64,000 nucleotides of DNA from an uncultured Collinsella sp. (lineage in GTDB: Bacteria; Actinomycetota; Coriobacteriia; Coriobacteriales; Coriobacteriaceae): positions 1 to 64,000 of the forward strand of contig CABSYW010000006.1 of assembly GCA_902482035.1 (NCBI GenBank), read 5' to 3'. The notes beneath the pieces were generated by a model. That model was not told the DNA's origin, did not search any database, and saw nothing but the letters and a program-made list of their open reading frames with translations. Of the stretch, positions 35,452-44,368 are shown piece after piece. The translations under genes were made by a program, and so were the position numbers. Position 1 is the first letter of the stretch. Every line of letters starts with the position of its first letter.

Positions 35452-36555
35452 ATGAAGTTCACCGTCAGCCAGAGCTCGCTCACACAAGCCATCGGCGTCG
35501 TTATGAAGGGTGTCGCTTCGGCATCCACCCTTCCCATCCTGTCGGGCGTGCTCGTCAAGGCGCAAGACGGCATCTTGGAATTCCAAACCTCTAACTACAC
35601 CATCTCGATCCGTCATCGCATCGCGGCGCATGTCGAAGAAGAGGGCGAGATGGTTATACCCTGTAAGATGCTCTCCAATATCACCAAGACCCTCCCCGAT
35701 GCCCCGGTCACCTTTGAGCTGTCCGAACGCCAGGTGCTGATCAGTTGCGAGAAGAGCTCTTTCCGCCTGAACACGCTCGATGCCAATGACTTCCCCGAGT
35801 TTCCGGCCTATGCCATCGAGAGTGCCGTGGAGCTGCCGACCGATATCTTGTCCGAAATGGTCGGCCGTGTGTGGCGCGTCACCTCGACCGACAAGGCCCG
35901 CCCCATCCTGGGTGGCGTGCACATGAAGGTCGAGAACAACACCGTGCGCCTGGTGGCGACCGATTCCTTCCGCTTGGCCGTGTGCGATACACAGGTCGAA
36001 ACCTCGACTCTCGAGGGTTCCTTTGAACTCAACGTTCCGGCCGATGCCTTTAACGACGCGCTGAACATCATGGCCAGCCAGGCGACCATCATGATCGGGG
36101 CTACCGACACCCAGGTCGTCTTTGAGGCCGGCAACACCACCTACGTGTCGCGCCGCATCGAGGGCGTGTACCCCAACTACAAGCAGCTCATCCCCGATTC
36201 GTGCGTGACGAGCGTCAAGATCGACGTCGCCGCCTTCAATGCCGCCCTCAAGCGTGTTGCCGTTATCGCGAGCGCCAACCCCGCCGTCAAGTTCGAGATC
36301 GATGTCGAGAACGGGCAGATGGGCCTGTCTTCCATCTCCAACGACCAGGATCTGGCGCAGGAGACGATCGATGTCGAGGCCGAGGGCGAGTCGGGTACCA
36401 TCGCCTTCAACTACCACTACATCTTCGGCTGCCTCAATGCCCTGTCCAAGGAGAAGGAGATCACGCTGGAGCTCAAGAGCTACTCGCAGGCGGGCATCTT
36501 CAAGTCCTACGGCAAGATCAACTACCTGTACCTGGTCATGCCGGTTCGCATCTAG
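35452..36555 (+). CDS. dnaN: DNA polymerase III beta subunit (sliding clamp)
   Basis: The ring-shaped processivity clamp. The 367-residue protein begins MKFTVSQSSLTQAIGVVMKG and ends NYLYLVMPVRI, the family's start and its conserved MPxR end. Three repeated clamp domains of about 120 residues are visible, including RPILGGVHM and TDSFRLAVCDTQV. It follows the candidate origin and precedes recF by nine bases. Confidence 0.97.
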   Translation: MKFTVSQSSLTQAIGVVMKGVASASTLPILSGVLVKAQDGILEFQTSNYTISIRHRIAAHVEEEGEMVIPCKMLSNITKTLPDAPVTFELSERQVLISCEKSSFRLNTLDANDFPEFPAYAIESAVELPTDILSEMVGRVWRVTSTDKARPILGGVHMKVENNTVRLVATDSFRLAVCDTQVETSTLEGSFELNVPADAFNDALNIMASQATIMIGATDTQVVFEAGNTTYVSRRIEGVYPNYKQLIPDSCVTSVKIDVAAFNAALKRVAVIASANPAVKFEIDVENGQMGLSSISNDQDLAQETIDVEAEGESGTIAFNYHYIFGCLNALSKEKEITLELKSYSQAGIFKSYGKINYLYLVMPVRI

Positions 36556-36564
36556 CGCTGCGCC

Positions 36565-37671
36565 ATGACCATGTTCGCCCGCGATCTTTCCGTCGCGCAC
36601 TACCGCAGTTTCGAGAGCTATCGTCTTGCCCTGGACGAGGGCGTGACGATACTTGCGGGACCCAACGCGGCGGGAAAGACCAATCTCATAGAGGCGCTGC
36701 AGCTGCTGACGAGCGGCGCCTCGTTTAGGCATCCGACCGCAGCCGAGCTCGCCCATGATGGCGTGGGCTCGTGCAAGATCGAGCTGAGGCTCGAGGGCGA
36801 CGGCCGCGTACTTGATATGGGATTGAGCGCGGAGGACGGTAAACGCTCGTTTAGCCGCAACGGCAAGAGATGCTCTGCCGCCGGTGTGCGCGGGGTTCTG
36901 CCGAGCGTGCTGTTTTGCCCCGACCATCTGGACATGGTTAAGCGAGGCGCCAGTGTGCGCCGCGCCGCCCTCGACGACTTTGGCATGCAACTGAGCGCAC
37001 GCTATGCCGATCTTGCGAGCACCTATGGTCGCTGCGTGACCCAGCGTAACGCCTTGCTCAAGGAGGCCTGGTGCTGCCGCGAGATGCTCGGCGCGTGGAA
37101 CGATTCGATTGCCCGCGCGGGCGCGGCTCTGCTCGTGCACCGGTTGGCCCTGCTCGACCGGCTGGCGGGCCATGTGCGTACTGCCTACGGGCAAGTGGCG
37201 TCCGGTGAAGCCGCCAACGTGTCCTATGCGTCCACGCTGGGGGATTTGCCCCAGGTCGATGATCGCGAAGAGCTGAAGGGCTGGGCGTACGAGCGCATGC
37301 TGGCTGCCCTTGATGAGCACGCCGACGAGGAAATTCGCCGCGGCGTGACGTTGGTGGGACCGCATCGCGACGAGATTGAGTTTGCTGTGGCGGGTCGCTC
37401 CGCCCGTTCATTTGCCAGCCAAGGTCAGCAGCGAACGTTGGTTCTGGCCTGGAAGGTGGCGGAGGTGGCCGTGGCTCGCGATGTCCTGGGCACCGCCCCA
37501 CTGCTGCTTTTGGACGACGTGATGAGCGAACTCGACGGCGAACGCCGCGGTGCTTTCCTGCGGCTGATCGGCGATGATATCCAGACGGTCATAACCACGA
37601 CCAACCTGGGGTACTTTACCGATGACCTGCTTGATCGAGCCAAGGTGGTGAGCATGGGTGAGACGTGCTAA
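36565..37671 (+). CDS. recF: DNA replication and repair protein RecF
   Basis: An SMC-like ATPase that loads RecA at gaps. The 368-residue protein has Walker A GPNAAGKTNLIEAL, the signature FASQGQQRTLVLAWK and Walker B LLLLDDVMSELD. The N-terminal LSVAHYRSFESY is typical. The ATG at 36565 is nine bases after dnaN, with an in-frame ATG two codons later. The next gene overlaps its stop by 14 bases. Confidence 0.95.
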   Translation: MTMFARDLSVAHYRSFESYRLALDEGVTILAGPNAAGKTNLIEALQLLTSGASFRHPTAAELAHDGVGSCKIELRLEGDGRVLDMGLSAEDGKRSFSRNGKRCSAAGVRGVLPSVLFCPDHLDMVKRGASVRRAALDDFGMQLSARYADLASTYGRCVTQRNALLKEAWCCREMLGAWNDSIARAGAALLVHRLALLDRLAGHVRTAYGQVASGEAANVSYASTLGDLPQVDDREELKGWAYERMLAALDEHADEEIRRGVTLVGPHRDEIEFAVAGRSARSFASQGQQRTLVLAWKVAEVAVARDVLGTAPLLLLDDVMSELDGERRGAFLRLIGDDIQTVITTTNLGYFTDDLLDRAKVVSMGETC

Positions 37672-38221
37672 TTACGAGCGCGAGAGCGAAACGGTCGCCT
37701 TCAGTGGCTTTTTGAACGCAGAGCGCCAGCGCATCCTGGCGGCTGCGACCCCTGAGCGCCGTGCGCAGATGGAGGCCGCCGAGGAGTCGCGCGCGGTCTA
37801 TCGCGCGTGGAACGCGGTGTGCTCGGGCACGCGCGAGGGGCGGCATGTGACGGGCCTGCGCTACCTGCCCGAGTCCAATGAGCTGCTGGTATATCTCGAC
37901 TCGCCCTCGTGGACGCAGGAAATGACGTTGTTGCGCGAGATCATCCGCGCGCGCATGGAGCGCGCCGGTGCGCATGTGGATGGCCTGGTGTTCAAAACCA
38001 CCGCGCCCGGTCACACGCCGCCCGCCGCCAAGGAGCGCCTTCGCCCAGCGGCGACCGAGCGCCCGCCGGCCCCACACGCCGACCTCAGCGATGCCGAGCG
38101 CACCGAGATTGAGCGCCAAGTGGCGCCCATCGAAGACCAAAAACTGCGCGAGGCCCTCGAGAACGCCATGAGAGCCAGTGCCGAGTGGGCCAAGGGCGTG
38201 CAAAGCAAAAAAGAGCCTTAA
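37658..38221 (+). CDS. DUF721 (DciA-like) protein
   Basis: A 187-residue protein in the recF-gyrB position usual for DUF721 in actinobacteria. The domain lies in about 40-115 (YRAWNAVCSG, then ELLVYLDSPSWTQEMTLLREII), followed by a Pro/Ala/Arg-rich tail. Some DUF721/DciA proteins load or assist the replicative helicase where DnaC/DnaI loaders are absent; a similar role with the DnaB encoded at 52.4 kb is inference. The GTG start overlaps recF, so it is coupled to it. A terminator follows. Confidence 0.82.
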   Translation: MRRANYERESETVAFSGFLNAERQRILAAATPERRAQMEAAEESRAVYRAWNAVCSGTREGRHVTGLRYLPESNELLVYLDSPSWTQEMTLLREIIRARMERAGAHVDGLVFKTTAPGHTPPAAKERLRPAATERPPAPHADLSDAERTEIERQVAPIEDQKLREALENAMRASAEWAKGVQSKKEP

Positions 38222-38248
38222 ATCGCATCTGGTGGCCTTGTAGAGCCA

Positions 38249-38272
38249 AATACCCTCGTTCCCGAGGGTATT
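38249..38272 (+). terminator. Terminator of dnaN-recF-DUF721
   Basis: A 10-bp stem AATACCCTCG/CGAGGGTATT has a TTCC loop and is followed by a T-run on the plus strand. Confidence 0.88.
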
Positions 38273-38326
38273 TTTTTACGATAAACTAGTAAGGCTGTAC
38301 ACATTTTCTTGACTGAAGGAGGACGT

Positions 38327-40357
38327 GTGGCAAACGAAAACGATTACGATGGCGGCGAGATTAAGATTCTCGAAGGTCTCGAGGCCGTTCGTAAGCGCCC
38401 GGGCATGTATATCGGCTCGACGAGCGCCAGCGGTCTGCATCACCTGGTGTGGGAGATCGTTGACAACTCCGTCGACGAGGCCATGGCCGGTTTCTGCACC
38501 GAGATCCAGGTGACGGTCCACGCCGACAACTCCATCACGGTCGTCGACAACGGGCGCGGTATCCCCGTCGACGAGCACCCTGTTAAAAAGATCCCGACGC
38601 TCGAGGTCGTCATGACGATCTTGCACGCCGGCGGTAAGTTCGATAACTCGGCCTATAAGGTCTCGGGCGGCCTGCACGGCGTTGGCATCTCCGTCGTCAA
38701 CGCACTGTCCAAGCGCGTGGTCGTTCAGGTTCGTCGCGACGGCAACACCTACGAGATGGAGTTCTCGCGCGGCAAGACCGTCAAGAAGATGGAAGTCGTG
38801 GGCACCTCGGATTCGACGGGCACCACCGTCACCTTCTGGCCCGACGACGAGATCTTCGAGACCTGCATTTACGATTTCGATACGCTGCACAACCGTCTGC
38901 AGGAGACGGCGTTCCTCAATAAGAACCTCAAAATCGTGCTGACTGACGAGCGCGAGTCTACTTCCCACGTGGAGGAGTTTTGCTACGAGGGCGGCATCAT
39001 CGACTTCGTCAAGTTCCTTAACGAGGGCAAGGACGTCCCCGAGGCCTTTAAGGAGCCTATCTACATCGAGGGCAAATCGGACCCGGACGCACCTGTGGCC
39101 AAGATGGGCGAGGTTGAGGTTTCCCTGCAGTGGAATAGCGGCTACGGCGAGAACGTCATGTCGTTTGCCAACGACATCTACACCCCCGAGGGCGGCATGC
39201 ACCTTGAGGGTTTCCGCACCGCGCTCACCCGCGTGATCAACGACTATGCGCGCAAGCAGAACCTGCTCAAGGAAAAAGACGCCAATCTGACCGGCGACGA
39301 TGTGCGCGAGGGCCTTTCGGCCGTTATCTCGGTCAAGCTGCCCGATCCGCAGTTTGAGGGCCAGACCAAGGCCAAGCTCGGCAGCTCCTATATGCGCGCG
39401 CTGACGCTCAAGATCGTGACCGACGGCCTTGCCGATTACCTCGAGGAGCACCCTAAGCCCGCTCGCGAGATCGTCAAGAAGGCGCAGCAGGCCTGCAAGG
39501 CGCGCAATGCCGCCCGCAAGGCGCGCGAGGCGACCCGCCGCAAGAGCCTGCTCGAGACGGCGTCCCTGCCCGGTAAGCTCGCCGACTGCTCGGTGCGCGA
39601 TGCCGAGCTGACCGAGCTCTTCATCGTAGAGGGCGACTCGGCAGGCGGTTCGGCCAAGGACGGCCGTCGCCGAGACATCCAGGCGATTCTGCCCCTGCGC
39701 GGCAAGATTTTGAACGTCGAGCGCGTTGGTGACCATCGCGCGTTCTCGAGTGACACCATCCAGTCGCTGATTACCGCGATCGGCTGCGGCGTCACGACGA
39801 GTGCCGGCGACGGCGGCGATTTCGATATCACCAAGGCGCGCTACCACAAGATCATCATCATGACCGATGCAGACGTCGACGGCGCGCATATCCGCATCCT
39901 GCTGCTGACGTTCTTCTACAAGTACATGCGTCCGCTGATCGATGCCGGCTACGTCTATGTTGCCTGCCCGCCCATCTTTGGCATTAAGGTGCGCAACAAG
40001 ATCCACTACGTGTATCCCAACGGCCGCCAGCCCGAAGACGAGATCCTGCGCGATACCATCCAGAGTCTGGGCCTGAACCCCGATGATAACGACGAGGACG
40101 GCAAGGCCAAGGACGGCAAGATCACCAAAAAGCGCAAGGGCTATACCGTCCAGCGCTACAAGGGCCTGGGCGAGATGGACCCCAAACAGCTTGCCTCGAC
40201 GACGATGGACCCAAAGACCCGCATTCTGCAGCGTGTGTCGATCGAGGACGCCGTGGTGGCGGACCGCGCCGTGCGCGAGCTGATGGGTTCCGAGGTCGGC
40301 TATCGCCGCGAGTACATCGAGAAGCATGCACATGATGCACGATTCCTTGACGCTTAA
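38327..40357 (+). CDS. gyrB: DNA gyrase subunit B
   Basis: The ATPase subunit of gyrase, which introduces negative supercoils. From the GTG at 38327 (AAGGAGG four to five bases upstream) it has 676 residues. Domains: GHKL ATPase (EAVRKRPGMYIGST, NSVDEAMAGF, DNGRGIPVD, GGLHGVGISVVNALS), transducer, and TOPRIM (EGDSAGGSAKDGR, the metal-binding DADVDGAHI) ending YRREYIEKHAHDARFLDA. The earlier TTG at 38309 is not needed. gyrA follows after 11 bases. Confidence 0.97.
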   Translation: MANENDYDGGEIKILEGLEAVRKRPGMYIGSTSASGLHHLVWEIVDNSVDEAMAGFCTEIQVTVHADNSITVVDNGRGIPVDEHPVKKIPTLEVVMTILHAGGKFDNSAYKVSGGLHGVGISVVNALSKRVVVQVRRDGNTYEMEFSRGKTVKKMEVVGTSDSTGTTVTFWPDDEIFETCIYDFDTLHNRLQETAFLNKNLKIVLTDERESTSHVEEFCYEGGIIDFVKFLNEGKDVPEAFKEPIYIEGKSDPDAPVAKMGEVEVSLQWNSGYGENVMSFANDIYTPEGGMHLEGFRTALTRVINDYARKQNLLKEKDANLTGDDVREGLSAVISVKLPDPQFEGQTKAKLGSSYMRALTLKIVTDGLADYLEEHPKPAREIVKKAQQACKARNAARKAREATRRKSLLETASLPGKLADCSVRDAELTELFIVEGDSAGGSAKDGRRRDIQAILPLRGKILNVERVGDHRAFSSDTIQSLITAIGCGVTTSAGDGGDFDITKARYHKIIIMTDADVDGAHIRILLLTFFYKYMRPLIDAGYVYVACPPIFGIKVRNKIHYVYPNGRQPEDEILRDTIQSLGLNPDDNDEDGKAKDGKITKKRKGYTVQRYKGLGEMDPKQLASTTMDPKTRILQRVSIEDAVVADRAVRELMGSEVGYRREYIEKHAHDARFLDA

Positions 40358-40368
40358 GAGGAGGTAAC

Positions 40369-43110
40369 GTGGCAGACGATATCAACAATAACGAGGGTAT
40401 GGACGAGGCCGGCGATGCCGGTATGCCCGATGATCTGAGGCGCCTGCTTGCCCGTGCTGAGCAGGGCGAGGACGGCGATCCGGACGCCTATAACCCCGAT
40501 GCCGATGATGATGAGGAAGAGGACGACGACGGTGAGCTCGAGGAGAGCTTTGGCGAAGTCGATCGTGGCGCCTCGGCCGGCGAGGACATCAACGGCGGCC
40601 AGCTCCAGATTTCGGAGTTCGGTCGCGAGATGAAGCAGTCGTTCATCGAGTATTCGATGTCGGTTATCACAGCGCGTGCCCTGCCGGACGTGCGCGACGG
40701 CTTAAAGCCGGTACACCGCCGCATCCTGTACGCGATGAACGAGAGCGGCATCTACCCCAACCGCCCACACAAAAAGTCGGCCTGGACGGTCGGCGAAGTT
40801 ATCGGTAAGTACCACCCGCACGGTGACTCTGCGGTCTACGAGGCCATGGTCCGCCTGGCGCAGTGGTTCTCCATGCGCACGCCGCTCATCGACGGTCACG
40901 GCAACTTCGGCAACATCGATGGCGACGGCGCGGCGGCCATGCGTTACACCGAGAGCCGCCTGGCCAAGCCCGCCATGGAACTGCTGCGTGACTTGCAGAA
41001 GGATACCGTCGACTGGCAGCCCAACTACGACGAATCGCTCGCCGAGCCCGTGGCACTGCCTGCGCGCTTCCCCAACCTGCTGGTCAACGGCAGTCAGGGC
41101 ATCGCCGTCGGCATGGCCACCAACATCGCCCCGCATAACCTCACCGAGGCGATCGAGGCCACCTGCTACCTGATCGACAACCCCGACGCCACCGTCGACG
41201 AGCTCATGCAGATCATGCCCGGTCCGGACTTCCCCACCGGCGCCATCATCATGGGCAGCGCCGGCATTAAGCAGAGCTACGAGACCGGCCGCGGCTCCAT
41301 TACCGTGCGTGCCAAGGCACATGTGGAGTCCACCAAGACCGGCCGCAGCCGCCTGGTCTTTACCGAGATTCCCTACATGGTCAACAAGGGCACCCTGCAG
41401 GAGAAGATCGCCCAACTCGTCAACGACAAGCGCATTGAGGGCATCTCGGATATGCGCGATGAGTCCAACCAGAAGGGCATCCGTCTGGTCATCGAGCTCA
41501 AGAAGGGCGTCATTCCGCAGGTCGTGCTCAACAACCTGTATAAGTACACCTCGCTGCAGACGACCTTTGGCGCCAACAACCTGGCACTCGTCAACGGCGT
41601 TCCCAAATGCCTGAGCCTGCGCGAGATGCTGCAGCACTACATCGACCACCAGGTCGACGTCGTCACCCGCCGCACCCGCTTCGACCTTAAGAAGGCCCAG
41701 GCCCGCGCGCATATCCTCGAGGGCTACCTGATGGCCCTTGACCATATCGACGAGGTCATCAGCATCATCCGCTCCTCGCAGACCGACTCCGAGGCCAGCA
41801 GCCGACTGATCGAACGCTTTGGCTTTACGCCCGAGCAGACCACGGCCATCCTCGAGATGAAGCTGCGCCGCCTGACCGGCCTGGAGCGCGACAAGATCCA
41901 AGAAGAGTTGGACGGCCTGCGCCGCGCCATCGCCTACTACGAGGACCTGCTGGCGCACGAGGAGAAGATTCTGGGCGTCATCAAGGAAGAGATGCGCGAG
42001 ATCTCCAAGAAGTTTGGCGACAAGCGCCGTACCGAAATCAGCCAGGTTGAGAAGGACCTGGATGTCGAGGACCTCATCGCCGACGAGGATATGGTCGTGA
42101 CCATCACCCACACCGGCTACGTTAAGCGTATCCCAGTGGCTGCCTACCGTGCCCAGAAGCGCGGTGGCAAGGGCGTGTCGGGCGTCAACCTCAAAGAGGA
42201 CGACGTTATCGATGAGATGTTCATCGCGTCCACGCACGAGTACGTGCTGTTCTTCTCGAGCAAGGGCAAGGTCTATCGCCTGAAGGTGCACGAGCTGCCG
42301 GTGGGTACGCGCCAGGCGCGCGGTACCGCGATCGTCAACCTGCTGCCCTTCGAGGAAGGCGAGAAGATCGCGAGCGTCATCAGCTGCCGCGAGTTCCCGG
42401 CCGACGAGTACCTGATGTTTGCCACCAAGAGCGGCATGGTCAAAAAGACCGTGATGAGCGCATATGACCGCAGCCGTCGCGACGGCCTGATCGCTATCAA
42501 CCTGCGTGACGACGACGCGCTGCTGAACGTGCGCCGCGTGCGCGAGGGCGACAAGATTATCCTGGCCACCACCGCGGGCAAGGCGATCATGTTCTCCGAG
42601 GAGCAGGTGCGCGCCACCGGCCGCGATACCAGCGGCGTTCGCGGTATCGGTCTGAAGGACGGCGTGAGCGTTCTGGGCATGGAAGTCACTAACGGCAACG
42701 GCGATCTATTCGTCATCACCGAGCGCGGCTACGGCAAGCGCACGCCGGTCGCGGACTACCCGGAGCAGAATCGCGGCGGCCAGGGCGTCTACACCATTCA
42801 AATGACCGAACGTAAGGGTAACCTCGCGGCCATGAAGACGGTGGGCCCGCAGCACGAGCTGTTCATCGTGACGGAGGGCGCGACGGTCATTCGCGTCAAG
42901 ACCGACGAGATCAGCCAGACCGGCCGCGCCACCCAGGGCGTCAAGATGATGACCGTCGACGACAACGACCGCATCTGCGCCGTGGCCCGCATGACGGCCG
43001 CCAAAGAGAGGCCCGAAGGCGAAGCCACAGAAAACGGCTCTGCTTCCGAAGAAACCCCTGTCGATCTAGGCGACGGCAACGACATGCCAGAAGATCTCCT
43101 AGACGAGTAA
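40369..43110 (+). CDS. gyrA: DNA gyrase subunit A
   Basis: The DNA-cutting subunit. The 913-residue protein carries an unusual acidic extension of about 75 residues (DADDDEEEDDDGELEES) before the normal start at FGREMKQSFIEYSMSVITARALPD (shown in part). The breakage-reunion domain has the quinolone-determining HPHGDSAVYEAM (Ser and Glu at the positions equivalent to E. coli 83 and 87) and the catalytic Tyr in AAMRYTESRL. The C-terminal beta-pinwheel includes the GyrA-box-type QKRGGKG. The GTG at 40369 has GAGGAGGTAAC upstream. It ends with an acidic tail. Confidence 0.97.
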   Translation: MADDINNNEGMDEAGDAGMPDDLRRLLARAEQGEDGDPDAYNPDADDDEEEDDDGELEESFGEVDRGASAGEDINGGQLQISEFGREMKQSFIEYSMSVITARALPDVRDGLKPVHRRILYAMNESGIYPNRPHKKSAWTVGEVIGKYHPHGDSAVYEAMVRLAQWFSMRTPLIDGHGNFGNIDGDGAAAMRYTESRLAKPAMELLRDLQKDTVDWQPNYDESLAEPVALPARFPNLLVNGSQGIAVGMATNIAPHNLTEAIEATCYLIDNPDATVDELMQIMPGPDFPTGAIIMGSAGIKQSYETGRGSITVRAKAHVESTKTGRSRLVFTEIPYMVNKGTLQEKIAQLVNDKRIEGISDMRDESNQKGIRLVIELKKGVIPQVVLNNLYKYTSLQTTFGANNLALVNGVPKCLSLREMLQHYIDHQVDVVTRRTRFDLKKAQARAHILEGYLMALDHIDEVISIIRSSQTDSEASSRLIERFGFTPEQTTAILEMKLRRLTGLERDKIQEELDGLRRAIAYYEDLLAHEEKILGVIKEEMREISKKFGDKRRTEISQVEKDLDVEDLIADEDMVVTITHTGYVKRIPVAAYRAQKRGGKGVSGVNLKEDDVIDEMFIASTHEYVLFFSSKGKVYRLKVHELPVGTRQARGTAIVNLLPFEEGEKIASVISCREFPADEYLMFATKSGMVKKTVMSAYDRSRRDGLIAINLRDDDALLNVRRVREGDKIILATTAGKAIMFSEEQVRATGRDTSGVRGIGLKDGVSVLGMEVTNGNGDLFVITERGYGKRTPVADYPEQNRGGQGVYTIQMTERKGNLAAMKTVGPQHELFIVTEGATVIRVKTDEISQTGRATQGVKMMTVDDNDRICAVARMTAAKERPEGEATENGSASEETPVDLGDGNDMPEDLLDE

Positions 43111-43150
43111 GAGGCCCTAGCTGGTAGAAAATATCAGACACCATATATCG

Positions 43151-43177
43151 GCGGTCGGCGCATTGCGCGCCGACCGC
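43151..43177 (+). terminator. gyrBA terminator
   Basis: An 11-bp stem GCGGTCGGCGC/GCGCCGACCGC is followed by TTTTTT. The T-run is also the left end of the foldback element. Confidence 0.88.
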
Positions 43178-43360
43178 TTTTTTGAAAACCTTGGGACCCC
43201 ATGGTCGCTGGGCTGGCGAGATGGTTTTGGTTTGCTGCTCGGACAGTCCTGCGCAAGACGAAGGCCACATTAAGTGGCCTTCTTTGCGTGCGGAACTCGC
43301 GACAAACCAAAACCATCTCGCCAGCCCAGCGACCACCCCTCCCAAAGATTTTCAAAAAAG
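43177..43360. repeat. Foldback element: 33-bp perfect inverted repeat with imperfect extensions
   Basis: Arms 43202-43234 and 43303-43335 are perfect reverse complements over 33 bp. The outermost 12 bp also match (43177-43188 with 43349-43360, CTTTTTTGAAAA), with a mismatched part between. At the centre is a smaller hairpin GAAGGCCAC/GTGGCCTTC. The element, about 184 bp, lies between the gyrA terminator and the tRNA promoter. It encodes no transposase, and I see no clear target duplication. Confidence 0.85.
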
Positions 43361-43363
43361 TTG

Positions 43364-43393
43364 TTGACGCGCGCGTAACGACTCGTCTAATAT
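43364..43393 (+). promoter_or_regulatory. Promoter of the Ile-Ala-Ile tRNA cluster
   Basis: TTGACG (43364-43369), an 18-bp spacer and TAATAT (43388-43393), 14 bp before the first tRNA. The -35 begins three bases after the foldback element. Confidence 0.72.
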
Positions 43394-43407
43394 ATCCCTT
43401 GCGCGAT

Positions 43408-43484
43408 GGACCTGTAGCTCAGTTGGTTAGAGCGTCCGGCTGATAACCGGGAGGTCACAAGTTCGAATCTTGTCAGGTCCACCA
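43408..43484 (+). tRNA. tRNA-Ile (anticodon GAT), first copy
   Basis: A 77-nt tRNA with acceptor GGACCTG/CAGGTCC, anticodon loop CTGATAA, T-arm ACAAGTTCGAATCTTGT and encoded CCA. The copy at 43632-43708 is identical. Confidence 0.97.
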
Positions 43485-43495
43485 CTTTCTTTCGC

Positions 43496-43540
43496 AATAA
43501 ACACCCCAGCGAGAGCCGAGTCGCCGCTGGGGTGTTTATT
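43496..43540 (+). terminator. Strong hairpin between tRNA-Ile and tRNA-Ala
   Basis: A perfect 16-bp stem AATAAACACCCCAGCG/CGCTGGGGTGTTTATT with a 13-nt loop. A terminator-like AT-rich base suggests partial termination after the first tRNA, or a processing signal in a tricistronic transcript. Confidence 0.6.
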
Positions 43541-43551
43541 ACTGTCTCCGT

Positions 43552-43627
43552 GGGGGTTTAGCTCAGCTGGGAGAGCGCGGGCTTTGCAAGCCTGAGGTCA
43601 GGGGTTCGATCCCCCTAACCTCCACCA
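43552..43627 (+). tRNA. tRNA-Ala (anticodon TGC)
   Basis: A 76-nt tRNA with acceptor GGGGGTT/AACCTCC, anticodon loop TTTGCAA, T-arm CAGGGGTTCGATCCCCCT-like and encoded CCA. It lies four bases before the second tRNA-Ile, with no separate promoter seen. Confidence 0.97.
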
Positions 43628-43631
43628 TGAT

Positions 43632-43708
43632 GGACCTGTAGCTCAGTTGGTTAGAGCGTCCGGCTGATAACCGGGAGGTCACAAGTTCGAATCTTGTCAG
43701 GTCCACCA
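43632..43708 (+). tRNA. tRNA-Ile (anticodon GAT), second identical copy
   Basis: Identical over all 77 bases to the copy at 43408-43484, which implies recent duplication or gene conversion. CCA is encoded. Confidence 0.97.
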
Positions 43709-43722
43709 TCAAAACTGTGAAG

Positions 43723-43747
43723 AGCCCTGGGGCATTGCCTCGGGGCT
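43723..43747 (+). terminator. Terminator of the tRNA cluster
   Basis: An AGCCCTGGGG/CCTCGGGGCT stem-loop is followed by TTTTTTCTTG on the plus strand. Confidence 0.8.
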
Positions 43748-43867
43748 TTTTTCTTGTCTGCGATAAATCTCATTTTGGTTTTGTGTGCTGTGCGAAAGAT
43801 TGGGTAGTATAGCTATTCAATGCGGCGACCTTGCCGCGTGTTAACCGCTACGTACCGGAGGTGTTCC

Positions 43868-44368
43868 ATGGTTCGTGTCGACATAGAGACCATCGTCATG
43901 GCCGCCGGTCCCGTGCCATCGCTTATCGTGCTTCGCGAGCGCTGCAGCAAATCGGACTCGCCCGCGCCACTGCGTTCCCTTTCCATTCAAACTGGTTCGT
44001 TTGAAGCCGCTGCCATCAGCCGCGGCATCGATAGCGGCCGCGCCGAGCGCCCGATTACCCATGACCTGTTGCTCGATACTGTTGGCGCCCTGGGTGCCAA
44101 GCTCGAACGCATCGAAATCGTTCGCGCCGAGCCGCCCGTGTTTTACGCGACGGTTGTCGTGTTGGCCGATGGCAACGAGCATAAGATCGATGCGCGTCCC
44201 AGTGATGCCATTGCCCTTGCCGTGCGCAGCAATGCCCCCATGTTTGTGGAGGACGACATCATGAATCGCCTGGGCACCGTTTCTGCCCATGCCGAGGAAG
44301 TTGACGACGAGCGGGAGTTCGAGAAGTTCGACGAGTTCGTCCATACGCTCTCCCCCGATGACTTCTAA
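43868..44368 (+). CDS. Bifunctional nuclease-domain (BFN/DUF151) protein
   Basis: A 166-residue protein with the BFN domain over residues about 1-140: LRSLSIQTGSFEAAAIS, RPITHDLLLDTVGALGA and the highly conserved DARPSDAIALAVRSNAPMFV (read in parts). Family members in plants have reported nuclease activity; bacterial roles are not established. The ATG at 43868 has GGAGG upstream. The longer frame from 43820 lacks support. An acidic tail (EEVDDEREFEKFDEF) closes it. The next gene follows directly. Confidence 0.88.
   Translation: MVRVDIETIVMAAGPVPSLIVLRERCSKSDSPAPLRSLSIQTGSFEAAAISRGIDSGRAERPITHDLLLDTVGALGAKLERIEIVRAEPPVFYATVVVLADGNEHKIDARPSDAIALAVRSNAPMFVEDDIMNRLGTVSAHAEEVDDEREFEKFDEFVHTLSPDDF

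Noticed and set aside
35197..37365. 722-residue minus-strand ORF across dnaN and recF
   Set aside because: Antisense shadow of two unmistakable genes; high-GC codon use removes stop codons from the opposite frame.
38276..40333. 685-residue minus-strand ORF opposite gyrB
   Set aside because: Antisense shadow of gyrB, no recognisable domain or ribosome-binding site.
43134..43443. Small ORFs on both strands within the foldback element
   Set aside because: The plus and minus translations resemble each other only because the DNA is a palindrome.
43408..43708. CRISPR-like repeat (two identical 77-bp units)
   Set aside because: The units are complete tRNA-Ile genes separated by a tRNA-Ala gene. 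I saw no CRISPR array or cas gene anywhere in the window.
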